From Hyaloperonospora brassicae (lineage: Eukaryota; Oomycota; Peronosporomycetes; Peronosporales; Peronosporaceae): DNA of 64,000 bases. Position 1 is the first letter of the stretch; each line of letters starts with the position of its first letter. The notes under the pieces were generated by a model that saw only the letters and a list, made by a program, of their open reading frames with translations, was not told the DNA's origin and made no database searches. A program made the translations under genes and the position numbers. The DNA lies in contig CANTFL010001299.1 of the NCBI GenBank assembly GCA_947650285.1, forward strand, positions 124,001 through 188,000, in the 5' to 3' direction. Shown one piece after another: positions 22,721 through 33,519 of this stretch.

Positions 22721-25159
22721 ATCTGCACAATAATTAGCAGCAGTGGCTGTGCTCTATAGCATCACGTGACTTGCGTCCACGCTCCCCTTCGCAGACCGAT
22801 ACCAGTTGTCTCGGCTGGAGTCTAAAATAATGACCCCACTTTTGGTATGGAAGTGTAAATCCCCAACCTGCCATTATAGATCCATAAGTACATTAATGTA
22901 GCTCACTCACTCACTCAACTTATTTAGCTTAGAAAGAAGTTCCCACGAGTCATAGTGATGAACACAATAGGGTCGCCTAAAAATCTTCACGGAAGCTTAA
23001 CATTCGAATAGTCAACTTTACAGCGATACGGTGCAGAAATATAGACACCCTCAAGCCACCTCGAGCAAATCACTTTAGCTGATTATATGGATAATGATAT
23101 TGTATTCCTGATCAAGACGTGTGCCAACACATATCTTTTTCATATCCTTCGACTTAACAATGTGGTGCACCATGTTTATATGCTGCACGATCAAAATAAG
23201 TATGGTGCGAAGTGCTACTGATTTTATCTTTTTAAGAGTTTTACAAGCGTCTATCACCCACGCAAATTTCAAAACACTCCTCCAGTATCGTATTTTATCA
23301 TGACATCGACCTTACAAAACGTAGGTGATGTATGTGGTTATTTATGCGAAGATAGCGGGAAACCTACTTGAGCCTATTAAGTCATGAAATGTCACCTCAT
23401 AACCTTGCTTATACATATAATTTATCTGTAGGCGTTAGCTTGTTGTCATTTGCTTCCTTCGCAATCCCCCACCTTAGACCTAACCTATCTCTACCCAGAT
23501 AACGAATGAAGCCTGCCAACTACACACCCTGAAATGCAACACAAAGCGTACACACGTCCTTTAGAAGCTGATGCGTCATATAGACATATGTATCTATTGC
23601 TTGTATCATACACGAGCTTCTCAAAGCACGTATTTTTTGCGGCGCAAAGCTTGAGCACGCGTAACAAGATGTGCAACAAACTTTGGTACACACCGAATCC
23701 TCACGGACAGCATCACACTGCACAACATATAAAATTAAACATATGTACAGCATTCTGCACGCGACTGCAGTGTGTTTTCCATTTAATTTGCGCTTATCTG
23801 GAATACGTACGTTACAGAAACAAAGCAGAGAAAATGCTACTCGTACCAAACGTGGTTTTGATACAGGCCTCTCCGTTGAGCTTTGCAATAACCATGCCTA
23901 CCACATTTTGAAGTTGGTACTGCAGGATATTGATATTCTTGGCGCAGCTCCCAATTTTCTATGCTTTGGTCAATCGACCATACATACGGTGAGATTTCCA
24001 TTTGTGCTCTATAGCATGATACTTTAAAGTATGCACGGTATCCTGCACAGCAAGACGCGCAAGTCTTTACATTCCATATGAAAGAGATCATCAGTGTGCA
24101 GTGTATCCAATGCACGCAATTGTTTTGGAGCAGCACTGGCGGACCGACAGCATGTTGCAACGAAATTGTCCGCAAGCATTGCCCAACATACACGCTCGCT
24201 CTTGTTCCTTGACCATACTGGTTCAAGATTGACTTCACATACGGCACTAGGATCGAAGAACGTATTCTTCATAAGCAACACTTGTTCGAGTGATCTCTTC
24301 TCTGTAAGTAAAATCATGACTTATATTTGACGCGTCAGGAGTACAATCGAATCAGCGACGGATAATACTTTGACAAGACTAATCATACTAGCGAAGAGTC
24401 GTGTATTTACAAAAGACTAGTACATCCTGACTGCATCCATGCACAACTCCACTGAATCGTGATTTTGACGACTTGTGGAACTCTGATACTTGCTTGTGTT
24501 CGTGCACGTGATTCTATATAAATAGAGATGTCATGAGCTGCTTTGGATGAGCGCATTTGGCTGGAAAGTCGCACAATCAACAATCCTGTCTATACTCATT
24601 AGTAAAATCGTCACTCGCCACTGACTACGAGCTGCCCACTCAGTCTATATAGTCGCATACATCATTTTGTATTGTAACATCTGCTGCTGTTTGAGCTCGA
24701 TGACGAATACGAAAGACAGTTTGTTGCAAGGTATAGAAAGACATTCAATATTTTTAGCGTCGTTTGTCGTTTTTTCATTGCTTTAGGTGGGTCAAAAGAT
24801 GAGGAGAAAGAGCACAATGGCGACCATTGCTACAATAATGATTTGGAAAAACGCTTACGAGATATTTACAGCTGAGTAGATGCGGGAGATCTTAGGTCGC
24901 AGGCGTCGTCAATTCCGAAAGGGGCTCTAACTGGAGGAATAATTTCTGAAATAGGTTGCCCACGGTCTCTATCTAAGCTCTCGATCTCTAGATCTATGAT
25001 ATACAGGTCGGGTGTGGGTCACGCTTAAGTTTTAGAGTGAGCGCATTTAGGGTAAGCCACATAGGCACTAGGGGGACGATCTTCGGGAGAGGGAGACACG
25101 TGGCTTCAAAAATAAGGATACTGATTGGGCTAGAAATGTGCTAGTAGTTCTGGGTTATA
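22721..25159. other. Intergenic, no gene seen
   Basis: Open frames of 60-136 codons occur on both strands (the longest 23837-24247 minus and 23534-23911 plus), but they overlap one another in antisense and none has a motif. I see nothing I can support as a gene. The left 100 bp may be the LINE 3' untranslated end (a TCAC repeat lies near 22900). Confidence 0.5.
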
Positions 25160-25950
25160 TAGGGTAACATTAAACAGAGTTCAATTTGCTTCTAAGTACG
25201 CGCGTCGACTTCTCTTTTGGGTTGGAATATTGGCCACCCGACGTCAAAGATAGTTGCATACTCAACTCGAATGATTTCCCTGGATTGTTTGGCCTGAAAT
25301 TTAGGACTATCAACGAAAACGTCAACTGCGATCGGAAGCAGCAGACAAGTAAAGGCGAAGGATGCAAGATCGCTAGACGACTCAAATGGTCAGAAGGCTC
25401 GAGGATCAAGGGCCTACATTCAAACAAGGCGATCTCGTAGAGTTCAAGGCGGCTCATATCGAGCGCCTTACAAGCACACCCGTTATCTTGTAAAGGTTTC
25501 CACGCAACAACACCAATCCCGACCACGGTCAAGCTTAGTATTGACTCGAGTCCACCTGGAAGAGTGCGACCCGACCCACCGACGGTTACACAAGGTGAGC
25601 AAAGTATAAAGCACAAAATCGGAGTACACTTTCCATTAGTCGGTTGTCCGGGCGCCAGTGGAGAGTTGGGATCGACTCATCAAAAGAGCATCCACCACTC
25701 CACCACAATAAGGTTATGAGCCAAACGGAAGTAGCGTGGATCCATTGATGATAGTGCTGAAGATGGGAAGAAGCGAAAAACAGCGGCAAAAGCGTGTCGC
25801 CTCCTTTGATTTGAGCTTTTTGTAGACTCAAGATATCTCTTCTGGTTTCCTGAAAATATCACTGCTTGTTCCGAAGAAGTGGCATGGGTTTCGACGCGTC
25901 AGACCAACCCAAGGTCTGTAGAAAAGTGTGCGACACACTAGACGCACTGT
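25160..25950 (+). mobile_element. LINE ORF1 fragment, inverted relative to its neighbour
   Basis: Near 25355-25400 the plus strand reads CKIARRLKWSEG, and the next 500 bp can be followed in shifting frames (TWKSATRPTDGYTR, then GRQWRVGI). The same blocks occur in the same order on the minus strand at about 42000-41700 (IKIARRLKWSEG, TWKSAARPTDGYTR, GRQWRCGI). This is therefore a second, decayed piece of ORF1 from the LINE at 26.0-44.4 kb, in opposite orientation and abutting that element's 3' end. No complete domain survives. Confidence 0.6.
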
Positions 25951-26009
25951 ACCACCCCGGAAACCCCGGCTAGTTAGGCCTGTCGAAGAAGTAGGAGTTT
26001 CATGCTCAT

Positions 26010-26740
26010 CTATCTACAATTATGTTGTGAAAGATGTGTAAAAATGCCTGAGCTGGTACATGAGCTCCGGAGGTGGCAACGTATCGTGGCTAATATCCGC
26101 GAGAGGCGAATGTCCGCGTGAAATTTGATCGACGTATTCAATACATGCGTGAAGACGAAATCCGCGGATCGCTGTAGCAGCTGAGCGATGTTCGCGAATC
26201 GCGATTGCTTGTAACTGGCGAAACCCGAATGCATAACGTTTTGCCTGATATTGACGCAGGGGTGGAGAGACATCCCCACAACACCGTGCATTGCGGTCTT
26301 CCAATCGATGACAATACAATGGTAACTTAACGCGAACTGATTGCGTATAAATTCCGTTTTTGCGAGCGTATAAGCCTCTTTAAAACCGTTTCTGTATCCG
26401 CTAAAGTGGACAATTTGGAGCATGAGAAGCTTGGCGATTTGCACACTGGCGCAAGCGGTTTATAACCACATGAGGTTCCGTCGTCTTATTTGTCCAGTGG
26501 CTTATCAATCGTGGCCAGCATGCTGAAGCAACGGGACAGTCCCAGAAAATGTGATGTAAGTTCTCTTTGCACACCGCACATTGCGAAAACTTCGTGCATA
26601 CTATTATCCTTGAATCGGTCAGTGTATAATTGGGTGAGCTGCTTGTTTGCGAAACGATAGCTCGTCCACACTTGATACTCTGAAAGTCCATTAACGTGAT
26701 TCCACACATGAGATAGCCGTTGGTGCGCCGCAGCAATTTG
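26010..26740 (-). pseudogene. LINE C-terminal zinc-binding (zf-RVT-like) region
   Basis: One minus-strand frame gives CAVCKENLHHIFWDCPVASACW, a Cys-x2-Cys ... His ... Cys pattern typical of the zinc-binding region after the RT in many LINEs. A second gives FRQLQAIAIREHRSAATAIR, the conserved tail after it. The same tail motif occurs in the fragment at 59.6-60.4 kb (LRQLQAVAVREHQ). Frame changes between the two parts show decay. Confidence 0.7.
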
Positions 26741-27809
26741 TCAACAAACCGATACGGGCGGCAACTTATGGCAAACGAGCCAAGCTTGTAAGGCTGACCG
26801 CAGCAATTCTTTTATGCAGCGTGAATTGTTTGAATCGTAACCGCCTTATACATATGTGCATTGTCGACGGTCTCAGGCACACTCTTAGCAATCGGACGGA
26901 ACAGCGGGTGAGCTAATATAGACCCACCCTCTGCTTAGTATGATTTTCCAGCGATTTGACTCGCACTTGGTAGAGCAAATGAAGTCCGGCAGGTCGACGA
27001 GCAGAGACCAATGCATCTATCTAATTGATAACTCGCTATATCTGAATTGGGGACGTCTCAGGTGTAATAATGTCTAGTGTTGTTCCGACAATGAGATTTG
27101 TGCTCACGCTCGTCGACTCATACATGTACCAAAGTGGCGGTAGATGCGTAAGACAATCTTTATTTCCAGCATAGCCGTCCCAATGAGAATATAAGGTGAC
27201 GCGAGCAGAAGCGTGGTAGCCTATTTACGTAACTTCGGGTGAAGGCTGGAAAGGTAAAGACTAAGTTATTAGGCCCGTTCTGTTGTATCTGAGCGCGCTT
27301 ATTGGGCAGGACGGTACCCGGTCGAATCGGGATCGTGCAAGTCCCTTTCCGTATAATTTAGAATACAGGGGTCGTCGTGCCAGTAGAAACGGCCCCAGAA
27401 ATAAGTGATACCCTGTGATCGACAGTCCGCGGCTACGAGAGGGTCAGGAAAAGCGTGGAGGTATAATATAACTCACGCCTGACCCTCACACCAACTAATG
27501 GCTCCATCTGACAGTTGTACCAAATGCGCTGTTGACCGGGCTGGTAAAGCCAATTCTTGGTCGGACATTCCCGGGCGACAAAAATTATCGAGGTCGCGCG
27601 CCAGTTGACCGCGAAAAGGACGTCAGACCTTTAAAAACTCACCATTAGTATCCGGGCGCGGCGTAGCGACTACCGCAAATGCAAGCCGGCTGCACGATAG
27701 TTCTAGGTCTACACGGCAAAACAATACGTGTCCGTTGCTTTCGTAAGCCACAAGAGCGCATGTTTAGTCCTCTGCGTTTTTACTAGCCACTTCAAAGGAG
27801 GATAGCCAA

Positions 27810-28600
27810 GCTCTAACTACATGTTTTGGGTTTATGAAAAGACCTGGATTGACCTTGATACGTCGTAGCTCGGTGCCCGTGGCATGGGACCCTAAATGTC
27901 TTTATAAATTCTCCAAATCTATCTGCGCCCAGATGGGAACATTGCATACAGCCGCGGTAGACAAGACGGATGGCAGCACAGTCGTATGAAGAATGATGAC
28001 TCGATTTGCACACTCGTTGCAACTTTCGTCGCAGTGAGAAGCTGACACCGAATTTTTTTAAATACGAAGAGCTCTACTAGGTCTGTGTATCTCCCCAGTG
28101 CCCACCTTGTAACCAATGTAGCGCGTCGTATCTGCTGGTTGAAGTACCGATATTCCTTTTGATATCTGCAGCTGTAGAATGTATTAAGATATATCAATTT
28201 ACTCCTGGCCGGATGTGCTCGGAGGCCAAATATCTCCCCAAAACGATTAACATTCATAGAGCTGGATTCAAATGATGATCCCGTTTCGGATACAGTGTAT
28301 TATCATCAACAGAGGCACAGAAATGTGCACTTTACGTAATACTCCCGGCACTGATAGCCTTCGTATGTCTGTATCCTGTTGAATAGCTTATGCGATAAAC
28401 TTCACACCAACGTGATACAGCAAAGGTGTTGGGGGAAACCTTGCCGAATCCCGGGCATGACTAGAAAGGTTCAAATAGTTATTCATGAACCATAAATCGC
28501 GGGGTTTCCTTAAATACATCCTCTCAATTAGTTGAGCGAATTGGTTGTCGAAACGAAAGCAAAAATGAGCCTTATATAGTACATCCTGTTCCACGGTGTC
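27810..28600 (-). pseudogene. LINE reverse transcriptase remnant
   Basis: The minus-strand frame at 28594-28388 contains YKAHFCFRFDNQFAQLIERM, the region before the RQGCPL motif. The frame at 28257-27919 gives NRFGEIFGLRAHPARSKLIYLN, the thumb segment after the catalytic box, then ATKVATSVQIESSF. The catalytic block itself is not readable. Decayed. Confidence 0.6.
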
Positions 28601-29479
28601 GTACGCCTATCAAAAGTCTAAGAGAAGAACGACCCGGCTCGAGCTGGCGGGAAACTGTTCATTCAGCGATAACGCGAGTTGCGCCACCATCATCACGACC
28701 AGAGTTTGCATCTGTCGATCACGAACAAACCATTGCTGTGAGTCACCGATGATTGTTAGTATTATTAGCTGCATACGAGTAGCCACAATTTTCCTTAAAA
28801 ATCTTACAGCTGGTTTACAGCAAAGAGATCGGTCGATAATCTGATGCATCTGACGAATGCCCTCTTCTTCCGTAACCGTACTATAAAGGCCTTATAAACG
28901 AAGGAGCAATGTCTGCACCGTTCAAAATTTGATTGATCACTCTTAACAAAGCCTAAACCATTAAGGCAGACGCATCCTTGTAGAAATTGTTATTCAAACC
29001 ATCCGAACCTTCACTTCCGTGCCTGCTAAAATCCTTCATAGCTTGAAGAACGTCCGCTACAGTAGATAGAAGTACCAGCTCACGATTATCGGATGACGAT
29101 AGCAAGCGTGGTTTCGGAACCTACACAAATAACTCCATCGCTGTAATTAGAGACGCTAGAGACTCAATGCGGTGAGTATCGCTAAGTGTTTTCAACCATT
29201 CCTTGGCAAATTTGTAGGCGGTGCTCATATATCTGGGGATTGCCGGCCCGTGAGTGTTTGTGATCGCTGTAACTTTTTGGTCGCGTTACCAATCCGCCAC
29301 CTGCATTTTAGGACCAGCAAATACGGTAAGCAGTCCGTTTTATGGTTTGGCTCAGGCGAAACAGGTGCTCCTGGAGTTGTTTCTCCATAGATGCATGTAT
29401 CCACTGATTTCTGTTAGTGAATTGACAACGTTACCGCTGCATAATATGTTTTTTTGTGTCGAGATCGACGTTGCCATGT

Positions 29480-30640
29480 TCTCTTCCTGACCGATGCGAT
29501 ACAACTTTTACACTATTAAACGTCAGCGTCCCATTGACGTACAGAAGATTTACGTTCAGCTGCTTAATTGTTCATCTCGTCGAGAAGCTCCTCAATTACC
29601 CGGTCAGGTTGACCTGTTCAATTTGGATACTGCACCAAAGAACAATGAGTCGGATTCTTGGTCCGCCAATGCACACGTAAATTTAGTTCCGCTTCTTGGT
29701 GGTCAGATATCTGGGGTGGCGGTGAGCCCGCCACTCACACAACAGAAGCGGCACATGTGATTGGGATGTAAAAGATAATAATTTGGCTGGCATTTTCTAT
29801 CTCCCAATACGTGAAATGGTCGATTGGATTGACAACAATATCATGATCATCTTGAGTGCTACGTAACTCAAAGTCGGCCCATTCGTTTTTCTCGATGAGG
29901 CAGTCGAGTGCGAGGCTTCAGGATCTTCTAGAACGTTGATGAGATAGGCTATCCAGCACCTAATATTGCACAAGGTCAAAAATCTCCACTGAAAGGTCTC
30001 CATTGATGGGAAAATTTCAACTCGATATTTGGGATAAAAAATCTCTTTTCCGTAGAGTGGGCGCGTACACTTTTATCAGGGCATGTTCCGAGATAGAAAT
30101 ATCCATGACGCGTGTACACCACATATCTGGACACCACGCAGCATCTTGCAGGGAGGATGTAGGAGTCATAAAAATACCAACGCCTTCTGCTTTTACTGAC
30201 TTTGTTGTCTAATACGAGAGTGAAGGATGATCAACGTCGCCGTGTTTGCCCCACAATGTCGCCCGACTGAAACTTAACTGCTTCGCACCGTCTGAGATAT
30301 AAACGTGTCTCTCCTTCAGGCAATGTGCATGAGGTTGGTTACGTCTAGACCAACTGCACCAAGCAGACATACAGCCAGTCCCCACAATTTTTTAACTAGG
30401 CACATTGGCGTAAAGTATGTGATATCTTTACGATTCGAATAAACATGCGAACAGTGTTCAGACCCACTCCATATCCACTCAGAGCATAAGGCATGGATCC
30501 CGAATATGTCAGCGTCGCGAAGACCGTCGTTGCGCAGCTGAGTTGCGAGCAGCTCAATAAGCTGCTTTGAGTAAAAAAATATATTTGATTCCCGGCTTAT
30601 TTTTTTCACAGATGAGAAGAAGTAGGCCACCTTCCGCCAG
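29480..30640 (-). pseudogene. LINE AP endonuclease remnant
   Basis: On the minus strand from 30630 the frame reads LIELLATQLRNDGLRDADIFGIHAL and continues with EHCSHVYSNRKDITYF, then (frame changes) a VSVGRHCGANTATLIILHSR segment. At 30003-29797 comes a piece of the fold where a GDFN-type motif would be expected (LTLCNIRC). This fits the endonuclease half of a LINE ORF2. The assignment rests on order and general resemblance; the final SDH motif is not intact. Confidence 0.45.
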
Positions 30641-31599
30641 TCGATCTGCTAATTGACGCCCAGGTAATAGAAAGACTTGTTAAAGGAAATTTTTTGAGAA
30701 GCTGCGGTGTCGACGGACTTTAACTGAGGTGGTGAGGATAGCATCCAGTCCATCCGTCAGGACCGCCCTTTATGTGTCGAATAAATTGGAGCACACCAAG
30801 TGATGATTAAATCGAACCCTTTTGCGACGGTCACATAGTATTAAGTGGTATACGTCGCTAATTTAACGCACTTATTCGGCACCAATTATCTGCGTTGTCG
30901 ATTAGAGAAGGTAATATCGATAAGGGTATCCGGTGCATTGTGATAAAGATACATTGGTCCAGCCATATTAAAACGGCAAGCTCAGTCGTCTTTAGACAAT
31001 AAGATTTAATCCTTCCATAGACATTCTTGGAGCCAACGCGCCGTCCAGTGAATTAGTATTTGCATGTCAAGTCTGTTGAGGAGCTCCCCAGGGAAGACAA
31101 CCGGCGAACATGGTGAAGAATAAGAACTGAATCTTGTTGCGCTATTTGATCCAAGTTTACGACGAGGTGTAAGCTGCTGGATGTTGTATTACTGTCGCAG
31201 GACATTCTGTACTTAGAGCATGCCAAACTGCCGGCCATTCTTCGCGGTAAATACTCCCGTCTAAATTCGGGATCGCGGCGGGGACCATGTAGTTGTCGTT
31301 GTGCGCTTTGTGTAGAGGAGCTGGAATGTGTCTCTTCCGCCCCAAAGCGCTCTCTAGGGGACACTCCACCTGCCCGGTATTATGACCCCGCTTCCGCGTC
31401 TCATTAGCAGATGAATACGAGGCGTCGGACTGCGCTATCGAGGAGACGATAAGTTGGTGTGATTCACTAGTTACTGGTAGGATGTTGGCTTTGTCAGTCT
31501 AGAGGTCTAGATTCTAGGGAGCTGAATCAGTTTGATCGGAGGCTGGACCGACGTGAGCGCATTTATTTGGACGGACGCCGTCCTCTTGGGCTACGAAGG

Positions 31600-31725
31600 A
31601 CTAACAATCTTAGCTTCGGGAAATGTCGTAGGTCGATCGTGTCATCAACAAGGTCTGTAAGCCCTACTCCACGATTAAAATAACGCAGCGCTGAGCAATG
31701 CCGGCCATCAAATCGGAGAACCAAT
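31600..31725 (-). pseudogene. C-terminal end of OTU-like domain of the LINE
   Basis: Immediately beyond the nested LTR insertion the minus strand reads LVLRFDGRHCSALRYF. This matches the C-terminal motif of OTU cysteine proteases, where the His is catalytic. The partner Cys motif (TPATGNC) is at about 40380 on the other side of the insertion. The following residues (GVGLTDLVDDTIDLRHFPK) stay open to about 31600. Confidence 0.5.
31721..31725. repeat. Target-site duplication CCAAT, left copy
   Basis: CCAAT directly precedes the TGTAACGGGGC start of the older LTR; the matching copy is at 39863-39867. The pair marks where the older LTR element entered the LINE. Confidence 0.75.
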
Positions 31726-31736
31726 TGTAACGGGGC
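31726..31736. repeat. Left end of the older solo LTR
   Basis: TGTAACGGGGC is the first 11 bp of an older LTR whose remainder is at 39424-39862. The younger Gypsy element entered directly after it and duplicated GGGGC. Confidence 0.75.
31732..31736. repeat. Target-site duplication GGGGC, left copy
   Basis: Five bases flanking the Gypsy element, repeated at 39424-39428. Five-bp duplications are usual for Gypsy integrases. Confidence 0.85.
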
Positions 31737-32063
31737 TGTAACGGGGCTAGAATAACCCGTACTTAGCGTACACTATTTCTAACGCTTTGAGGAAGCTCAA
31801 AGCCCAAGTCTTAGGTGTTAAGTATTTTTAACTCTGTTTATATTTTGTCTTTTAAAATCATCCTAAGTACGAATGGTTCCCTTGGACTCATGGGAACCAC
31901 TCAATCTACGTGTCTATATCTTACTGGCTAATAATGGTACTGAGCCCATTAAACCAGCTAAAATATACGACGTGCTACTTTCGCTACTTCGAAAGTAACA
32001 CCCCTACTTAAGTAACATGTAAACTTAATCGAAACTACTTATGTAACGGGGTGGCCCATTACA
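31737..32063 (-). repeat. LTR of the Gypsy element (3' LTR for the coding strand)
   Basis: 327 bp, starting TGTAACGGGGCTAG and ending CCCATTACA. It matches the copy at 39097-39423 except at two positions near its right end. It contains three perfect hairpins: 31784-31791/31796-31803, 31874-31881/31892-31899 and 31976-31983/31990-31997. Confidence 0.97.
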
Positions 32064-32076
32064 TCATTCCCTTCTC
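32064..32076 (-). promoter_or_regulatory. Polypurine tract of the Gypsy element
   Basis: Directly before the downstream LTR on the coding strand the sequence is GAGAAGGGAATGA, twelve purines in thirteen bases. This is the expected RNase H-resistant primer for second-strand synthesis. Confidence 0.75.
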
Positions 32077-32139
32077 AAGACAGCACTCACCAACCGTGAG
32101 TGCTCAACCACAAGACTTTAACGACTCACAAGCCGAACG

Positions 32140-33519
32140 ATGACTGAAGACGCAGACGCCAACAAAACAGCACTCCCGCGCACAATCAGCGGGAGTTTGG
32201 TCGACCGCGTGATGGATCAGCACCTGATCCCTTGGGCGCTGTACGACTTGTCCGGAGCTCGGTCTCCGGACTCTCTCGAGACGATGCAGGACTACTTCCG
32301 TCGTTTCCGTGGGTTGCGCGGAAAGAGACTTGATGGAATCTCATACGAGTCACTCCAGCGGTCATGGTGTGCGTTCATCCGGCGGTGGAACCGGATGCAT
32401 GAAGACGGAAGGAACTTTCAGCAGTGGCTGGCCAATCGCGAAGATATCCACGCCGATCATTCCATCGGTGTACTGCGCGAGAAGATCTGTGAAAACGCAT
32501 GGAACGTAGATCGACTCTGCTACGTTCACGTGCACGAATCTTGTTACTCCTGTGACTCGGTGCCTCGTCCAACTCGCGAAGCTTGGAAACGACACGTCGC
32601 TGAGTATCCACTCAGCGATTATGAACAGCTCTGGATAGGACGGTACGAGCGCAGCTTGGTGGAGCGCAAGACTGCGGTTAATCGTGGCGCGTCACGCTGG
32701 CGACACCACTCGCGTTCTCGAGGTCGTGGTGCCGTGCAATCGCCACGACGTTCTCGTTCGCGTGATCGTCGCGATACACGCTCTTCGCAACGTTCTTGTC
32801 GTCGCTCTTCATCTTGTCGTCGTGGTGAAACGTCACCACGACGTTCTCGCAATCGCTCTCGGTCTCGTAGTCGTGGTGACACTTCACCACGACACCGTCG
32901 TCGTGCATCTCGTTCTCGCTCACCGCGAGAACACACAGGTCGTCGACCAAGTCTGCACCAAGCGTGTGCAGGGACTCGTAAGCCCGAACGAGGTCCGGAA
33001 CGTCTCGAAGAAGCGAAGAGCGCGGTTCCCACGTATCCTGCTCGGGTGGAAACCCGAGCCAACGTACACGATACTTGCGCGCGGTTGGAACCGCGCGCTC
33101 ATGGTGTCGCGACGATGTCGTTTCGCGACGAGGGTCCTCGTGACCCAGTAAACGCTCCACAATCCAGCGCTTCTGGCCTTCCGCGTCCACAAGCGGTGGT
33201 GGACCCTCACGATGGTACTGCTGGCGTCCTGGTTGCCCAGGACGATGTAGATGCGGCTGTGAACAAGGCTGTCGATGCCCAGCTGGAGGCTGAAGCTGCC
33301 CTTGACCGAGCTGCGCGGGCTGAGAGAACAGCGAACGAGATTCGACAGTCGAACCGCGAGCTGCTTGAACGGATGCGGAACCTGGAACGCCAGGTTCTTG
33401 GGCACGCGCAGGCTGGGACGCAGCCGCGTCCGATGTCGCTGGCGCGTCGGGCAAGGCGAGAGGGAAGGTCGACCTATGAGCCTTTGACTCCGAGGACGGA
33501 GCCAACCCGTGAAGCGTAG
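32140..33519 (+). CDS. Antisense ORF of the Gypsy element, 459 aa, RS-rich with coiled coil
   Basis: An uninterrupted 459-codon frame opens 77 bp inside the left LTR and runs antisense to pol. Its first 180 codons lie beyond the end of pol (stop at 32678), opposite no other long frame, with GC-rich third positions like the real genes here. Residues 1-180 look globular and charged, with several Trp and a Cys cluster (CYVHVHESCYSC, 127-138). Residues about 186-265 are an Arg-Ser domain with many SR/RS dipeptides. Residues about 370-424 are a likely coiled coil (LLERMRNLERQVLGHAQ). No homologue comes to mind. RS domains elsewhere bind RNA or splicing factors; a role here is speculation. The frame overlaps the chromodomain-coding end of pol in antisense, and the abundant inverted repeats could help keep both strands open. 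Confidence 0.55.
   Translation: MTEDADANKTALPRTISGSLVDRVMDQHLIPWALYDLSGARSPDSLETMQDYFRRFRGLRGKRLDGISYESLQRSWCAFIRRWNRMHEDGRNFQQWLANREDIHADHSIGVLREKICENAWNVDRLCYVHVHESCYSCDSVPRPTREAWKRHVAEYPLSDYEQLWIGRYERSLVERKTAVNRGASRWRHHSRSRGRGAVQSPRRSRSRDRRDTRSSQRSCRRSSSCRRGETSPRRSRNRSRSRSRGDTSPRHRRRASRSRSPREHTGRRPSLHQACAGTRKPERGPERLEEAKSAVPTYPARVETRANVHDTCARLEPRAHGVATMSFRDEGPRDPVNAPQSSASGLPRPQAVVDPHDGTAGVLVAQDDVDAAVNKAVDAQLEAEAALDRAARAERTANEIRQSNRELLERMRNLERQVLGHAQAGTQPRPMSLARRARREGRSTYEPLTPRTEPTREA

Noticed and set aside
32619..33405. Other minus- and plus-strand frames opposite the RS-rich region
   Set aside because: Arg/Ser-rich codons and inverted repeats keep several frames open here; only the 459-codon frame extends into sequence without a competing gene.
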